From Alphaproteobacteria bacterium (GTDB lineage: Bacteria; Pseudomonadota; Alphaproteobacteria; Rhodospirillales; Casp-alpha2), in contig JAJRRU010000006.1 in assembly GCA_024279135.1 (NCBI GenBank), positions 52,694-116,693 on the forward strand: a DNA stretch of 64,000 nt, read 5' to 3'. This document shows, one piece after another, positions 23,258 through 33,693 of this stretch. The notes under the pieces are model-generated. The model had not been told where the DNA came from and searched no databases. It saw only the letters and a list, made by a program, of their open reading frames with translations. Each line of letters begins with the position of its first letter. Position 1 is the stretch's first letter. A program made the position numbers and the translations under genes.

Positions 23258-25498
23258 GTGATAAAAAGGATATCTGGGCTGTTGTCTGAAAGAATTGTGG
23301 TTCCATCTGATAAACGCCAATTTGCGTTGTATTCTCCCGTATTGTGGGCTTCGATTTGCCTTGCCACAGCGCTGATGGCGCTTGGTGTTTCGTTCATCGA
23401 CAGCCTGGCAGTTTCACCGCTTTATGGTGGTTTGTTGCTTGGCCTCGGTTTGATGTCTGCGGTGATGTGTTATGTGATGATGGGCCAGTCGGCACGGCTA
23501 AAACTAATTGAAAAAAGTGAGTCCGAATACCGCTCGGCTTATGAGCAATCCAGGATTGTCTCGGGATATATGGGAGACTTGCCGGTTGGTTTTTTCGTGC
23601 TCGGCGGGGATGGGGTGTTTCGCTATGTCAATCAGGTCTTTGCCCGGTGGGTCGGTGTTGCCGCCGATGAGCTGATTTCAGGCAAGGCCCGGTTCGTTGA
23701 TTTTATGGACGATCCGGATGCACCTGCCTCTGGTGGGGTCGGAAAAACCACCCTGCGTGATGCCGGGGGCGATACATTCACGGCCTACGTTATCCACGAA
23801 AACAGGGACCATCAGGGTGGTCAGGATGCTGTCAGGGCCGTTGTGTTGCGTGATTTGAGTGTTTTGCCCAGGTCCAGCGATGGTGACGCTCACGGCGAGG
23901 GCAATGGTGTGGCGGGCGCTTCTGTACCATCATGGCTGTTTGATGATGCGCCGGTCGGCATCGCATTTTTGAGTGATCAGGGGATTATCAAAAAGTCCAA
24001 CCAGGAATTTGCCCGTTATGTGGGGGTGGCGAACAATGAACTGGTGGGTGTGGAACTGACCGGGTATCTGGCACCGGAAGATCGGGAGTATGTGGCGGCT
24101 GCGCTGTCAAAGTTGATGATGGGAACCGCTCGTGAGGTCCGTGTCGATGCCCGTTTCAGCCTCGAAGGGGGTGTGGAACGTGCGGGCTCTCTGCATTTTT
24201 CGGGTTTGTCGGATGATTGTGGGGGCGATTTCGAAGAGGGCGATCTGGTTTTACATGTGATTGACGAAACCGAGCACAAACATCTGGAGGTTCAGTTCAC
24301 CCAGTCCCAGAAAATGCAGGCCGTGGGGCAATTGGCTGGTGGTATTGCCCATGATTTCAACAATTTGTTGACGGCCATGATCGGGTTTTCCGATTTGCTG
24401 CTGGAACGCCACGGCCCGGATGATCCCTCTTTCGCCGATCTTATGCAAATCAAGCAAAATGCCAACCGGGCTACCAATCTGGTGCGTCAGTTGCTGGCAT
24501 TCTCGCGCAAGCAAACCCTGAAGCCGGTGGTAATTGACCCCACGGAAATCCTCGCCGACATGACCCATTTGCTGGGGCGGTTAATTGGCGAGCAAGTGGA
24601 ATTGCAGCTTTCCCATGAACCGGGGGCCTATCTGATTCAGGCCGACCGGGGACAGTTCGATCAAGTTATTATCAATCTCACCGTGAATGCCCGTGACGCC
24701 ATGCCCGGTGGTGGAACGATCTCTATTAAAACCCGTAACGAGACCGTTAGCGTTGCCGTCCAGCGCGGCTCAGAGATTATGGCGCCCGGTGCTTATCTGG
24801 TGATCGGGATTACCGATACGGGGACCGGCATCGCGCGGGAAAACCTGGACAGGATTTTCGAACCTTTTTATTCAACCAAGGACGTTGGTGCCGGTACCGG
24901 GTTGGGGCTGTCCACGGTATATGGCATCGTGCGCCAGTCTGATGGATTTATCTTCGTTGAAAGTGCCATTGGGCTTGGCACGACCTTTACGATCTATCTG
25001 CCGGCTTACGGGCCGGGTGAAGACGTCGGGGCGGAAGCCGCCGCGGTTGCTGCGGATATGGCTCAGTCTGACCGGCGCGCAGCCACAGCCGCCAGGCAAG
25101 TCGTACAAAACAAGGATGTTGATTTAACCGGGGACGCCGTCATCCTGTTGGTCGAGGACGAAGATGCGGTTCGTATGTTTGGCTCTCGGGCCTTGCGCAA
25201 TAAAGGTTATACGGTCATTGAAGCTGACAATGGCGAAGCGGGTCTGGACGCCCTCAATTCGACGGATTTGAACATTGACCTGATCGTGTCTGATGTGGTG
25301 ATGCCGGGTATGGATGGCCATACTTTTGTGCAATTGGTCCGCCACGAAATGCCCGACATGAAAGTCATCTTGATGTCGGGGTATGCCGAAGATGTATTCC
25401 GCGAAGAGATCAGCCGTGACCCCAGTATCCATTTCCTGGCCAAGCCATTTTCTCTGAAGACTCTGGCCGGGACGGTGAAGGATGTGCTGGCGGAATAG
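23258..25498 (+). CDS. cckA: Hybrid sensor kinase CckA
   Basis: Cell-cycle hybrid histidine kinase that, through ChpT, sets CtrA phosphorylation. It has two N-terminal membrane helices, two PAS-type regions (GDLPVGFFVLGGDGVFRYVN and DDAPVGIAFLSDQGIIKKSN), the dimerisation/phosphoacceptor helix GGIAHDFNNLLTAMIGFSDL with H365, an ATPase domain (NARDAMPGG, DTGTGI, GTGLGLSTVYGIV) and a C-terminal receiver with D679 in VSDVVMPGMDG. The open frame begins at GTG 23216, inside an inserted palindrome, with no ribosome site there; I prefer GTG 23258, though TTG 23282 and GTG 23297 remain possible. The flhB-cckA-recA order is common in Rhodospirillales relatives. Confidence 0.9.
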   Translation: MIKRISGLLSERIVVPSDKRQFALYSPVLWASICLATALMALGVSFIDSLAVSPLYGGLLLGLGLMSAVMCYVMMGQSARLKLIEKSESEYRSAYEQSRIVSGYMGDLPVGFFVLGGDGVFRYVNQVFARWVGVAADELISGKARFVDFMDDPDAPASGGVGKTTLRDAGGDTFTAYVIHENRDHQGGQDAVRAVVLRDLSVLPRSSDGDAHGEGNGVAGASVPSWLFDDAPVGIAFLSDQGIIKKSNQEFARYVGVANNELVGVELTGYLAPEDREYVAAALSKLMMGTAREVRVDARFSLEGGVERAGSLHFSGLSDDCGGDFEEGDLVLHVIDETEHKHLEVQFTQSQKMQAVGQLAGGIAHDFNNLLTAMIGFSDLLLERHGPDDPSFADLMQIKQNANRATNLVRQLLAFSRKQTLKPVVIDPTEILADMTHLLGRLIGEQVELQLSHEPGAYLIQADRGQFDQVIINLTVNARDAMPGGGTISIKTRNETVSVAVQRGSEIMAPGAYLVIGITDTGTGIARENLDRIFEPFYSTKDVGAGTGLGLSTVYGIVRQSDGFIFVESAIGLGTTFTIYLPAYGPGEDVGAEAAAVAADMAQSDRRAATAARQVVQNKDVDLTGDAVILLVEDEDAVRMFGSRALRNKGYTVIEADNGEAGLDALNSTDLNIDLIVSDVVMPGMDGHTFVQLVRHEMPDMKVILMSGYAEDVFREEISRDPSIHFLAKPFSLKTLAGTVKDVLAE

Positions 25499-25556
25499 GG
25501 CGGTTAACGCTCTTCTCATGTTTCGGTATCGTATCTATCAAACCGGATTTTTATGA

Positions 25557-25571
25557 GAACATTTCATGAAT
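25557..25571. promoter_or_regulatory. LexA-like (SOS) box candidate 1 upstream of recA
   Basis: GAAC-ATTTCAT-GAAT matches the alphaproteobacterial LexA site, written on this strand as GAAC-N7-GAAC, with one mismatch. It lies about 145 bases upstream of recA. Confidence 0.4.
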
Positions 25572-25625
25572 TTATATGATTTTTCTGTTTATTTTCAAAG
25601 CATTAAAAAATGTTGTTGCAAATGA

Positions 25626-25640
25626 GAACAAAACATGTAC
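25626..25640. promoter_or_regulatory. LexA-like (SOS) box candidate 2 upstream of recA
   Basis: GAAC-AAAACAT-GTAC matches GAAC-N7-GAAC with one mismatch and lies about 75 bases upstream of the recA ATG, a usual place for the operator of this gene. Direct-repeat LexA boxes are typical for alphaproteobacteria. Confidence 0.5.
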
Positions 25641-25713
25641 AAATTAAGTTTCCAGCGGGACAGTGAAACATATTGACCCATCCGTATGAAGAGTGAAATA
25701 AGAGAGGAAGATT

Positions 25714-26844
25714 ATGGCAGATCAAGCATTGAAGATTGTTGGGAAGGATGACGGCGTGGCAAGGAACGGAGAGAAGGACAAGGCTCTGGAAGCTGCCCTG
25801 TCACAAATTGATCGGGCCTTTGGCAAGGGATCCGTTATGCGGTTGGGCCAGCGCGAGGTGGTGGCTACGGAAGTAATTTCGTCTGGTTCACTGGGACTGG
25901 ATATCGGTCTGGGTATTGGTGGTCTGCCCCGTGGCCGGGTTATCGAAATTTATGGCCCGGAGAGTTCGGGCAAGACAACGCTGGCCCTGCACGCCATTGC
26001 AGAGGCCCAGAAACTCGGCGGAACCTGTGCTTTTATCGACGCCGAACATGCGCTGGACCCGATCTATGCCCGGAAACTGGGTGTGGATCTGGATGAACTG
26101 CTGATTTCCCAGCCCGATGCCGGGGAACAGGCCCTGGAAATTGCCGACACCCTGGTGCGCTCCGGTGCGGTTGATGTTCTGGTGGTCGACAGTGTGGCAG
26201 CACTGGTACCCCGGGCGGAACTGGAAGGCGAAATGGGCGATCATCATGTTGGCCTGCAAGCCCGCCTCATGAGCCAGGCACTGCGCAAGCTGACATCGTC
26301 AGTAGCGCGTTCCAATACCATGATGATCTTCATCAACCAGATTCGTATTAAAATCGGTGTCATGTTCGGCAACCCCGAAACCACCACCGGTGGCAATGCC
26401 CTGAAATTCTATTCATCTGTACGGCTGGAAATCCGCCGTATCGGGGCTATCAAGGACCGCGACGAAGTGGTCGGCAACCAGACCCGTGTCAAGGTCGTCA
26501 AGAACAAGCTGGCGCCTCCGTTCAAGACCATTGAATTTGATATCATGTATGGTGAAGGTGTCTCCAAGATGGGCGAAATTCTCGATCTCGGCGTGAAGGC
26601 TGAAATTGTCGACAAGTCCGGTTCCTGGTTCTCCTATAATTCCGAACGCATCGGCCAGGGTCGGGAAAACGCCAAAAAATTCCTGCGCGATAACCCTGAT
26701 ATGGCGAACGAGATTGAAACCCGTATCAGACAGAATTCCGGTCTGGTCTCCGAAGCTATGTTAAGTGGCGAGTTGAACGATAAGCAGGATGACGAGGCGG
26801 GCAATGATACCGACCAGTCTGATACTGGTTCATTGCAAAACTGA
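25714..26844 (+). CDS. recA: Recombinase RecA
   Basis: DNA strand-exchange protein and co-protease for LexA cleavage, 376 residues. Contains the MAW start region [13 protein letters not shown], Walker [20 protein letters not shown], Walker [13 protein letters not shown], the L1/L2 loop region with [19 protein letters not shown] and the acidic C-terminal tail ([16 protein letters not shown]). AGAGAGGAAG precedes the ATG. SOS-like boxes are upstream and a strong terminator is downstream, so it is a single-gene unit. Confidence 0.98.
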   Translation: MADQALKIVGKDDGVARNGEKDKALEAALSQIDRAFGKGSVMRLGQREVVATEVISSGSLGLDIGLGIGGLPRGRVIEIYGPESSGKTTLALHAIAEAQKLGGTCAFIDAEHALDPIYARKLGVDLDELLISQPDAGEQALEIADTLVRSGAVDVLVVDSVAALVPRAELEGEMGDHHVGLQARLMSQALRKLTSSVARSNTMMIFINQIRIKIGVMFGNPETTTGGNALKFYSSVRLEIRRIGAIKDRDEVVGNQTRVKVVKNKLAPPFKTIEFDIMYGEGVSKMGEILDLGVKAEIVDKSGSWFSYNSERIGQGRENAKKFLRDNPDMANEIETRIRQNSGLVSEAMLSGELNDKQDDEAGNDTDQSDTGSLQN

Positions 26845-26887
26845 GCAATTTAAAGGGTAATTTTTCACCGTAAATATTGCTCTTGTC

Positions 26888-26924
26888 ATCAGGCGTGGAT
26901 TCTCCGGTCCGCGCCTGATTTTTT
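26888..26924 (+). terminator. Terminator after recA
   Basis: Stem TCAGGCGTGGA / TCCGCGCCTGA (one G-T pair) followed by six T residues, 45 bases after the recA stop. Confidence 0.85.
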
Positions 26925-26973
26925 CCGTGTCTGGCATTGGTTTGGTGGTTGTGTTAAAGGGGGAAATCAATTG

Positions 26974-27681
26974 ATGAATTCACAATATCCGTCTGGAAAC
27001 ATGATGAGCAGCCTGATAATTTTTGACTTTGATGGGGTGGTCGCCGACAGCGAATATGTTGCCAACAAGGTCCTTGCCGAAATGATTACGGAACTTGGAT
27101 TTCCTACGTCTCTGGAGGATTCCTATAACCAATATATGGGAAAGACGTTTGCTGGGGTTATATCACAGGTCCGCTCCGATATCGGTAAACCTCTGCCTAC
27201 AGATTTCCCCGATGATTTTCAATCCCGCCTGATGGCAAGATTTCGCGCCGAGTTAAAAGCTATTGATGGTGTCAGGGACTATATAGCAGCATTTTCGCAT
27301 ATTCCAATATGCATTGCGTCCAATTCGACGTTGGACCGTCTGACCGTCTGTCTGGATGTGCTCGATCTGGCTGCCCGGTTCGGGCCGCGGGTGTACAGCG
27401 CCTCAAATATGGCCAGAGGCAAACCCGATCCGGCTGTTTTCCTCCATGCGGCCAGGCAAATGGATGTTGAACCCGCCAATTGCATTGTCATAGAAGACAG
27501 CGTTACGGGGGTTCAGGCCGGGGTTAGTGCTGGCATGACGGTGATCGGCCTGCTGGCCGGTAGCCACATTCAAGCAGGTCACGATGGGCGCCTGATTGAC
27601 GCCGGGGTCCACCATATCGCGCCTTGTTATACGGACGTCCAGTCAATGACCCGTGACATACTGTCTGGCATGAGGCCATAA
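26974..27681 (+). CDS. HAD-superfamily phosphatase, phosphoglycolate/beta-phosphoglucomutase-like
   Basis: A 235-residue soluble hydrolase of the HAD subfamily IA. Motif I IFDFDGVVADSE carries the nucleophile Asp and acid Asp, motif II is IASNST, motif III is the Lys in GKPDPAVF and motif IV is IEDSVTGVQA. A helical cap lies between motifs I and II (residues about 20-90). Substrate cannot be told; sugar phosphates or phosphoglycolate are usual. ATG at 26974 is chosen; a TTG directly before it is also in frame, both behind AAAGGGGG. It sits alone between recA and alaS. Confidence 0.85.
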   Translation: MNSQYPSGNMMSSLIIFDFDGVVADSEYVANKVLAEMITELGFPTSLEDSYNQYMGKTFAGVISQVRSDIGKPLPTDFPDDFQSRLMARFRAELKAIDGVRDYIAAFSHIPICIASNSTLDRLTVCLDVLDLAARFGPRVYSASNMARGKPDPAVFLHAARQMDVEPANCIVIEDSVTGVQAGVSAGMTVIGLLAGSHIQAGHDGRLIDAGVHHIAPCYTDVQSMTRDILSGMRP

Positions 27682-27805
27682 TTGCATTGCCTGGCGGACT
27701 AATACAGCGCCACACTGGACAGTATACTTGCGTCTCCGTAAAAAGCATGATGAATTCATTGACTGCTGAGTGCAGGCTGACGATTGAAAACTATGAGGCA
27801 TTTCT

Positions 27806-30478
27806 ATGCAGACGGTAAATGATATCCGCAAAGGGTTTCTGGATTATTTTGCGGCAAATGAACATGCGGTCATCGAGTCCAGTCCGCTGGTGCCACGTAA
27901 TGATCCAACGTTGATGTTTGTCAATGCCGGTATGGTACAGTTCAAGAACGTGTTTACCGGTCTGGAGCAACGCGATTACAGCCGGGCGGTTACCTCGCAA
28001 AAGTGCGTACGGGCCGGGGGCAAGCATAACGATTTGGAAAATGTCGGACGCACGGCGCGTCATCATACTTTCTTTGAAATGCTGGGTAATTTTTCGTTTG
28101 GTGATTATTTCAAGGACAACGCCATTGAACTGGCCTGGAACCTGATTACCAAAGAGTTTGGCTTGTCGGAAGAACGTCTGCTCGTCACGGTATATGCCCA
28201 GGACGATGATGCCTTCGATCTGTGGAAGAAAATTGCCGGCTTGCCGGAATCCCGGATTATCCGCATCCCTACGTCCGATAATTTCTGGGCCATGGGTGAT
28301 ACCGGTCCGTGCGGCCCGTGTTCTGAAATTTTTTATGATCACGGCGATCATATCCCCGGTGGACCGCCGGGCAGTGCGGATGAAGACGGTGACCGTTTTA
28401 TCGAGATCTGGAATCTGGTTTTCATGCAGTATGAGCAGGTTACACTCGATGAACGTATCGATTTACCCCGCCCGTCCATTGATACCGGTATGGGGCTGGA
28501 AAGAATCGCAGCGGTCATGCAGGGAACCCACGATAATTACCAGACCGATATGTTCAAGGCGTTAATCGCGGCGTCTGTCGAGGCCTCGGGCATGCCCGAT
28601 GAAGGACAACACACCGTGTCGCACCGGGTAATCGCCGATCATTTGCGGGCCAGCAGTTTCCTGATCGCCGATGGTGTTTTGCCTTCCAACGAAGGTCGCG
28701 GGTACGTTCTGCGCCGTATCATGCGTCGGGCCATGCGCCATGCCCAGTTGATGGGCTGTCGCGATCCTTTGCTGCATTTATTATTTCCCGCCTTGTTGAA
28801 CCAGATGGGGCAGGCTTTTCCCGAATTGCACAAGGCCGAGAGCCTGATTACCGAAACCCTGTTGCTGGAAGAAACCCGCTTTAAGAAGACCCTGGACCGT
28901 GGTTTGAAGCTGCTCGATAACGAAACCAGCGATCTGGCGGAAGGCGATAATCTGGCTGGCGAAACGGCCTTTAAATTATACGATACATTTGGCTTCCCTC
29001 TCGATCTGACCCAGGATGCCCTGAAGGCCCGTAACATTGGCGTCGATGTGGACGGCTTCAATGTGGCCATGGAGCGTCAACGCAATGAGGCTCGCAAAGC
29101 CTGGTCCGGTTCGGGTGAAGCCGCCACGGAAGCCGTCTGGTTCGAAATTTTGCAGGAGCTGGGCAGCACCGAGTTTCTCGGGTATTCCACAGAGACTGCC
29201 GAAGCCCGAATAACCGCCCTGGTCAGGGACGGCGTGCGCGTTGAGAGCGCTGAACCGGGTGATGATGTGCACGTGGTCGTCAGTCAGACGCCTTTTTACG
29301 GCGAGTCCGGTGGCCAGTTGGGCGACACCGGGATCATTACCACGGCGCAAGGCAGTGAGATCATCGTCTCAGACACGGCCAAGAAATTGGCCGCATTGCA
29401 CGTCCATTATGGCCGGGTGGCCAAAACCGCAGAGCACGGTATTAGCATCGGTGACGATATTGTCCTGACGGTCGATGCCAGCCGCCGTTCGGCGTTGCGG
29501 GCCAATCATTCTGTTACCCATCTGATGCACGAAGCTCTGCGACGCAGGCTTGGTGACCATGTAACACAAAAGGGCTCGCAGGTCGGCCCGGACCGTATGC
29601 GCTTTGATATCAGCCACAACAAACCTCTGAGTGATGAGGAAATTGCCCTTGTCGAGGCTGACGTGAATAATCAAATCCGCATAAATTCAGAAATCAAGAC
29701 CCTCCTGATGGACCCACAAGCCGCTGTCGAGGCTGGGGCCATGGCGTTGTTTGGCGAAAAATACGGCGATGAAGTCCGCGTCGTCTCCATGGGTGTTAAT
29801 ATCGCCGCCGATGGGAGATTTGAAGGCGATGACAGCTATTCAACGGAACTTTGTGGTGGCACTCATGCGAACCGAACCGGCGATATTGCCATGTGCAAGA
29901 TCGTTTCCGAAAGTGCTGTGGCCGCCGGTGTGCGCCGCCTGGAAGTAGTAACCGGTACGGGTGCTGCGGACTATTTCAAACAACAGGAAGAGACTTTGTT
30001 TGCTACCGCAGCGTTGCTGAAGTCATCACCTGTGGACGTGGCAAACCGGGTTGCCCAGTTGGTTGAGGACCGAAAGAGACTGGAGCGCGAACTGTCTGAG
30101 GCACGCCGGGCGTTGGCCACCGGGGGCAGTGGCGGGAACGCTGATGAGATCAAACAGATCAATGGTATTTCCTATATTGGCAAGATTGTCGAACATGTGC
30201 CGGCCCGTGAGCTGAAGAGCCTGGTCGATGATTTAAAAAAGAAGGTTAGCTCCGGTGTTGTGGCGCTGATCGCCGTTGATGGCGGCAAGGCATCATTGGT
30301 GGTCGGGGTGACCGAAGATCTGAGCGGGACCATTAATGCGGTTGATCTGGTGCGCATTGGTTCTGGCGTCGTAGGGGGAAAAGGGGGTGGCGGGCGCGCC
30401 GAAATGGCCCAGGCCGGTGGTCCGGATGGTGCCAGAGCCAAGGACGCGCTTGCGGCAATTGAAGCGGCCATGGCATGA
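27806..30478 (+). CDS. alaS: Alanine--tRNA ligase
   Basis: Class II aminoacyl-tRNA synthetase charging tRNA-Ala, 890 residues, full length. N-terminal catalytic part begins [17 protein letters not shown] with motif-like [16 protein letters not shown] region (here [16 protein letters not shown]); the editing domain has zinc-binding HxxxH in [12 protein letters not shown] and the second site [12 protein letters not shown]; the C-terminal DHHA1 domain ends [16 protein letters not shown] is preceded by GAGG. Directly followed by an MFS transporter gene. Confidence 0.98.
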   Translation: MQTVNDIRKGFLDYFAANEHAVIESSPLVPRNDPTLMFVNAGMVQFKNVFTGLEQRDYSRAVTSQKCVRAGGKHNDLENVGRTARHHTFFEMLGNFSFGDYFKDNAIELAWNLITKEFGLSEERLLVTVYAQDDDAFDLWKKIAGLPESRIIRIPTSDNFWAMGDTGPCGPCSEIFYDHGDHIPGGPPGSADEDGDRFIEIWNLVFMQYEQVTLDERIDLPRPSIDTGMGLERIAAVMQGTHDNYQTDMFKALIAASVEASGMPDEGQHTVSHRVIADHLRASSFLIADGVLPSNEGRGYVLRRIMRRAMRHAQLMGCRDPLLHLLFPALLNQMGQAFPELHKAESLITETLLLEETRFKKTLDRGLKLLDNETSDLAEGDNLAGETAFKLYDTFGFPLDLTQDALKARNIGVDVDGFNVAMERQRNEARKAWSGSGEAATEAVWFEILQELGSTEFLGYSTETAEARITALVRDGVRVESAEPGDDVHVVVSQTPFYGESGGQLGDTGIITTAQGSEIIVSDTAKKLAALHVHYGRVAKTAEHGISIGDDIVLTVDASRRSALRANHSVTHLMHEALRRRLGDHVTQKGSQVGPDRMRFDISHNKPLSDEEIALVEADVNNQIRINSEIKTLLMDPQAAVEAGAMALFGEKYGDEVRVVSMGVNIAADGRFEGDDSYSTELCGGTHANRTGDIAMCKIVSESAVAAGVRRLEVVTGTGAADYFKQQEETLFATAALLKSSPVDVANRVAQLVEDRKRLERELSEARRALATGGSGGNADEIKQINGISYIGKIVEHVPARELKSLVDDLKKKVSSGVVALIAVDGGKASLVVGVTEDLSGTINAVDLVRIGSGVVGGKGGGGRAEMAQAGGPDGARAKDALAAIEAAMA

Positions 30479-30500
30479 AGTATTTGAAAGGTTTCCCCCA

Positions 30501-31724
30501 ATGACATCTGAGACTTCTGAGAAAAAACCCTGGCGTCGGGCTGAAATATTATTGATCCTGCTGGCCATCGCCAGCCCGTTGGCCTTTGCTACCTGGATGA
30601 CCCTGCTCAATAATTTTGCTATTGACGAAGTCGGATACACCGGCATTGAAATCGGTATTCTGCAAAGCCTGCGCGAGGTTCCGGGGTTCCTGACCTTTAC
30701 CGTTATTTTTGTCCTGCTTGCCCTGCGCGAACAGACCTTTGTCATTATATCGCTTTGCCTTCTGGGTGGCGGAGCAGCGATTACCGGGTTTTTCCCGACT
30801 GTTTACGGGCTTTATTTTACCACGGTGGTGATGTCCATCGGTTTCCATTATTTTGAGGCCGTGCACCAGTCCCTGTCCTTGCAGTGGTTGAGTAAGGAAG
30901 AAGCGCCGCTGGTCCTGGGGCGCATTGTCGCTGCGGCTTCGTTTGCCTCTCTGGTGACATTCAGTATGATTTATTTCGCTATTGATGTATTTGGTCTGCC
31001 CCTGAAATGGGTCTATGTGCTCGGTGGGGGGGCGGCCTTTATTATTGCCATATTCTGTTGGCTGGCCTTTCCCCGTATGCCTGCCGGTGTGGAACAGCAT
31101 AAACATATCGTTATCCGCAAGCGTTACTGGTTATATTATGCCCTGCAATTCATGAGTGGCGCACGACGTCAGATCTTCGTGGTATTTGCCGGTTTTTTGA
31201 TGGTGGAACGGTTTAATTTCGATCCCGCCACAATGGCTCTGTTGTTCCTGGCCAATGGTGTACTGACCATGATTACCGCACCCTACGTCGGACGGCTGAT
31301 CGGGCGATTTGGCGAACGCAAAATCCTGATATTTGAATATATCGGCTTGATAATAGTGTTTACCGGGTATGCTTTCGCTCATACGGTCTGGGCTGGTGTG
31401 ACACTATATATCCTCGATCATCTGTTCTTCTCTATGGCTATTGCTATGAAAACCTATTTTCAGAAGATTGCCGATCCTGCCGATATCGCCAGCACGGCAG
31501 GGGTCAGTTTAACCATCAGCCATATAGCGGCCATCGTCTTGCCGGTGGGCTATGGTTTCTTGTGGGTAATCTCTCCCGCGGCGGTTTTTTTGTCCGGGGC
31601 GGCCATGGCCGGGGCATCGCTGGTCCTTGCCATGTACGTGCCGCGCCATCCTACTCGCGACAATGTATCACGGCCCAGCCCGTTTCGAGGGGCGTTGTCC
31701 CGCACTAAAACGGCGAGTGATTAA
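30501..31724 (+). CDS. MFS-family transporter
   Basis: A 407-residue polytopic membrane protein with about 12 helices in two halves. The start at ATG 30501 (GAAAGG upstream) begins MTSETSEKKPWRRAEILLI; an in-frame upstream extension inside alaS is unlikely. Second-half features include GVLTMITAPYVGRLIGRFGE, which is the MFS loop pattern GxxxDRxGR in altered form. Substrate unknown. It is 22 bases behind alaS and may share its transcript. Converges with a cyclophilin gene. Confidence 0.8.
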   Translation: MTSETSEKKPWRRAEILLILLAIASPLAFATWMTLLNNFAIDEVGYTGIEIGILQSLREVPGFLTFTVIFVLLALREQTFVIISLCLLGGGAAITGFFPTVYGLYFTTVVMSIGFHYFEAVHQSLSLQWLSKEEAPLVLGRIVAAASFASLVTFSMIYFAIDVFGLPLKWVYVLGGGAAFIIAIFCWLAFPRMPAGVEQHKHIVIRKRYWLYYALQFMSGARRQIFVVFAGFLMVERFNFDPATMALLFLANGVLTMITAPYVGRLIGRFGERKILIFEYIGLIIVFTGYAFAHTVWAGVTLYILDHLFFSMAIAMKTYFQKIADPADIASTAGVSLTISHIAAIVLPVGYGFLWVISPAAVFLSGAAMAGASLVLAMYVPRHPTRDNVSRPSPFRGALSRTKTASD

Positions 31725-31736
31725 CACGCGCACATA

Positions 31737-31763
31737 GCTGTTATGGCTGTTATGGCTGTTATG
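31737..31763. repeat. Three 9-bp tandem repeats
   Basis: Three exact copies of GCTGTTATG between the converging ends of the MFS and cyclophilin genes. Likely simple slippage. Confidence 0.8.
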
Positions 31764-31766
31764 ATT

Positions 31767-32321
31767 TTATTGTGCGGCGTCGTCGGCCATTCGCATGGAA
31801 ATAATTTTGTCCGGATCGAAAACTTTCCCGTTCATGGACCCCACACCAAGCTTGATCTGGTCGACATATTCCATGCCACTTTTAACCTGACCCCAAACGG
31901 TATACTGGCCGTTCAGATGGGGGGTATCTGCCAGGACGATAAAAAATTGTGAATCCGCACTATTGGGATTTGATGAACGTGCCATTGATAAAGTTCCGCG
32001 GCGGTGTGGCTCATTGTTAAATTCGGCGCGAATTTTCTTACCCGATCCACCGGTTCCATTGCCATCCGGATCACCTGTCTGGGCCATGAACCCTTCGATG
32101 ACCCGGTGGAATAATAAACCATCATAGAATTTCTGGCGGACCAGTTCTTTTATCCGTGCCACGTGTCTGGGTGCCAAATCAGGCCGCATGATGATTACCA
32201 CGCGCCCGGTTTTCAGTTCCATGTACAAGATGTCGGAGTCTTCGGCGGCCTGCACGGTGTCTGATCCGGAAACGCTCATCAGTCCGAAAATAAAGCCAAA
32301 AATTAGTCGTAGGTAACGCAT
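31767..32321 (-). CDS. Exported cyclophilin-type peptidyl-prolyl isomerase
   Basis: A 184-residue protein that isomerises proline peptide bonds, probably in the periplasm. The start at ATG 32321 follows GTGAGA and gives a signal peptide (RYLRLIFGFIFGLMSVSG to VQAAED). The cyclophilin core shows FYDGLLFHRVIEGFMAQTGD and later SADSQFFIVLADTPHLNGQ plus YTVWGQV, covering the active-site Arg and Phe-Gln-Phe regions (here SQFFI). The frame could extend to a TTG at 32348, without good ribosome site. Confidence 0.88.
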   Translation of the reverse strand: MRYLRLIFGFIFGLMSVSGSDTVQAAEDSDILYMELKTGRVVIIMRPDLAPRHVARIKELVRQKFYDGLLFHRVIEGFMAQTGDPDGNGTGGSGKKIRAEFNNEPHRRGTLSMARSSNPNSADSQFFIVLADTPHLNGQYTVWGQVKSGMEYVDQIKLGVGSMNGKVFDPDKIISMRMADDAAQ

Positions 32322-32383
32322 GATTGTTCTCACGATTGGTTCAGTCAATAATTATACAGAATTATGTACAGGGTGTTCAGAGA

Positions 32384-32929
32384 TTAGTCGAACAAGGAGT
32401 CGATTTCGCCTTGCGAAATACCCTTACCCTTCAATTGCGGGCCGTTCAAGAGCTTTTCATCACTTGTTTTTTCCGATGTTGCCTGGACATTAACCTTGTC
32501 CAGTTCATCTTTGCCCCAGACGCCGATCAGGGCGTTGACGCGTTCTTCAACATAAATGATGGATTTCATTACTTTCGATACACGCTGTCCCGTAATGTCC
32601 TGGAATGAACAGGCCTCAAAAACCTGATTGCTCCATTCGATAGACTTATCAACAACCTCTTTTTGTTTGTCGGTGAGTTCGTCACGAATGCTGTAGAGCA
32701 GGTCTGTAGACTGTTCTACACTTTCCATAATAGTATTGGTTGCATGTTCGGTTGCTTCAACGATGGCATCAAGCTGTTCGCCCATGGAGGACAGATCATG
32801 TTCTTCCTCTACAGGGTGATTAATCGCCGCAATTTCATATCGTACGCGGTTAACATATTGGAAAAGGCCAATTAATTCACCTTTTAATGTGTCGACATCC
32901 AAGTCTGATTCGTTCGTGATATCGTTCAT
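32384..32929 (-). CDS. Second CheZ-like phosphatase
   Basis: A 181-residue helical protein with the CheZ catalytic motif FQDITGQRVSKVM (D111, Q115) and a C-terminal tail KGKGISQGEIDSLFD that resembles a receiver-binding peptide. It is shorter at the N-terminus than the cheZ at 11.8 kb and has a different charge pattern, and no cheY lies beside it. It could dephosphorylate the same CheY or another single-domain receiver. The upstream 200 bases to the next gene hold no visible gene. Confidence 0.78.
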   Translation of the reverse strand: MNDITNESDLDVDTLKGELIGLFQYVNRVRYEIAAINHPVEEEHDLSSMGEQLDAIVEATEHATNTIMESVEQSTDLLYSIRDELTDKQKEVVDKSIEWSNQVFEACSFQDITGQRVSKVMKSIIYVEERVNALIGVWGKDELDKVNVQATSEKTSDEKLLNGPQLKGKGISQGEIDSLFD

Positions 32930-33129
32930 ATTAATCTCGTTGTTACAAAATAAATAGGTGCAATTGAGCGTTCTATTGTCAAACTATTCCTATTTTCCCA
33001 AGAACAGCCCAAAAAGCCAGCGAAATCTCAATTTATTCTCATCAATTTTTGGCGAGATTCTCCTCGGGGAAAATTTGAATAGCTGGTATTGAGCGTATTT
33101 TTTCCACTGATCTGTTACGCCCGATACAG

Positions 33130-33693
33130 TTATCTTCCAGGTTTCCTGGGGGCTTTGCGGGGAGATCTGATCCTGCCATTCTGATCGACCAGCCCTTCGG
33201 ATTTTGCAACAGCAGACAGTTCTTTGCGAATCTCTGGTGGTAAAGAGTCCGGGTCTAAGGCATAGGTGGCCATCAGGGTCAGTTTATCAAGGGCTGCCGG
33301 GTCAAGATCATTGAGGATGTGTGTTTTCTGTCGATGGATATTCATGGCTTCGGCAATGAGTTTTTCCCGTTCTGCGCCGCCCAGCCTGGGTGGTTTTGCG
33401 GGTAGTGCCGGTTTTTTTATTCGCGGGTGGGCGTCAGGAGTCGCAGCCTCTCTGCGGGCTTCTTCCAGGGCTTCGTTGATCGTCATGTTTAACAGATCAT
33501 CGGTTTCTGTTGGTATGGGTTTGCGGGTTTTCTTTGTTTTTGTCTTTTTGGAATTTCCCGAGGTTTTTCCCGAAGTTTTCCCCGAGGTTTCCCCCGAGGA
33601 TTTTTTCTTGGTCCGTATTGCTTCAAGTTTTTTGCGGGCCGTTTTGTCCATCACCACCGATAACAGGGCATTTGAAAAGAACTTCTTGAACAT
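33130..33693 (-). CDS. Conserved-looking hypothetical protein with Lys/Thr-Gly-rich region
   Basis: A 187-residue protein not recognised. The ATG at 33693 has AGGAAA five to ten bases upstream and is preferred over the longer frame to 33732. It starts with a short hydrophobic helix (FKKFFSNALLSVV), then a basic stretch with three Gly-Lys-Thr-Ser units and Lys-rich KKTKTKKTRK, an acidic/helical middle, and a proline-rich part (KKPALPAKPPR). The C-terminal half (EREKLIAEAMNIHRQKTHIL onward) looks structured. Basic regions suggest nucleic-acid or membrane-surface binding, but that is a guess. Confidence 0.6.
   Translation of the reverse strand: MFKKFFSNALLSVVMDKTARKKLEAIRTKKKSSGETSGKTSGKTSGNSKKTKTKKTRKPIPTETDDLLNMTINEALEEARREAATPDAHPRIKKPALPAKPPRLGGAEREKLIAEAMNIHRQKTHILNDLDPAALDKLTLMATYALDPDSLPPEIRKELSAVAKSEGLVDQNGRIRSPRKAPRKPGR

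Noticed and set aside
24251..24568. Antisense frame within cckA
   Set aside because: Lies opposite the conserved HisKA helix; only the sense strand shows a known family.
25616..25629. Fur-like half site TTGCAAATGAGAAC upstream of recA
   Set aside because: Same left half as the fbpA site but no right half; overlaps the SOS-like box and is probably coincidence.
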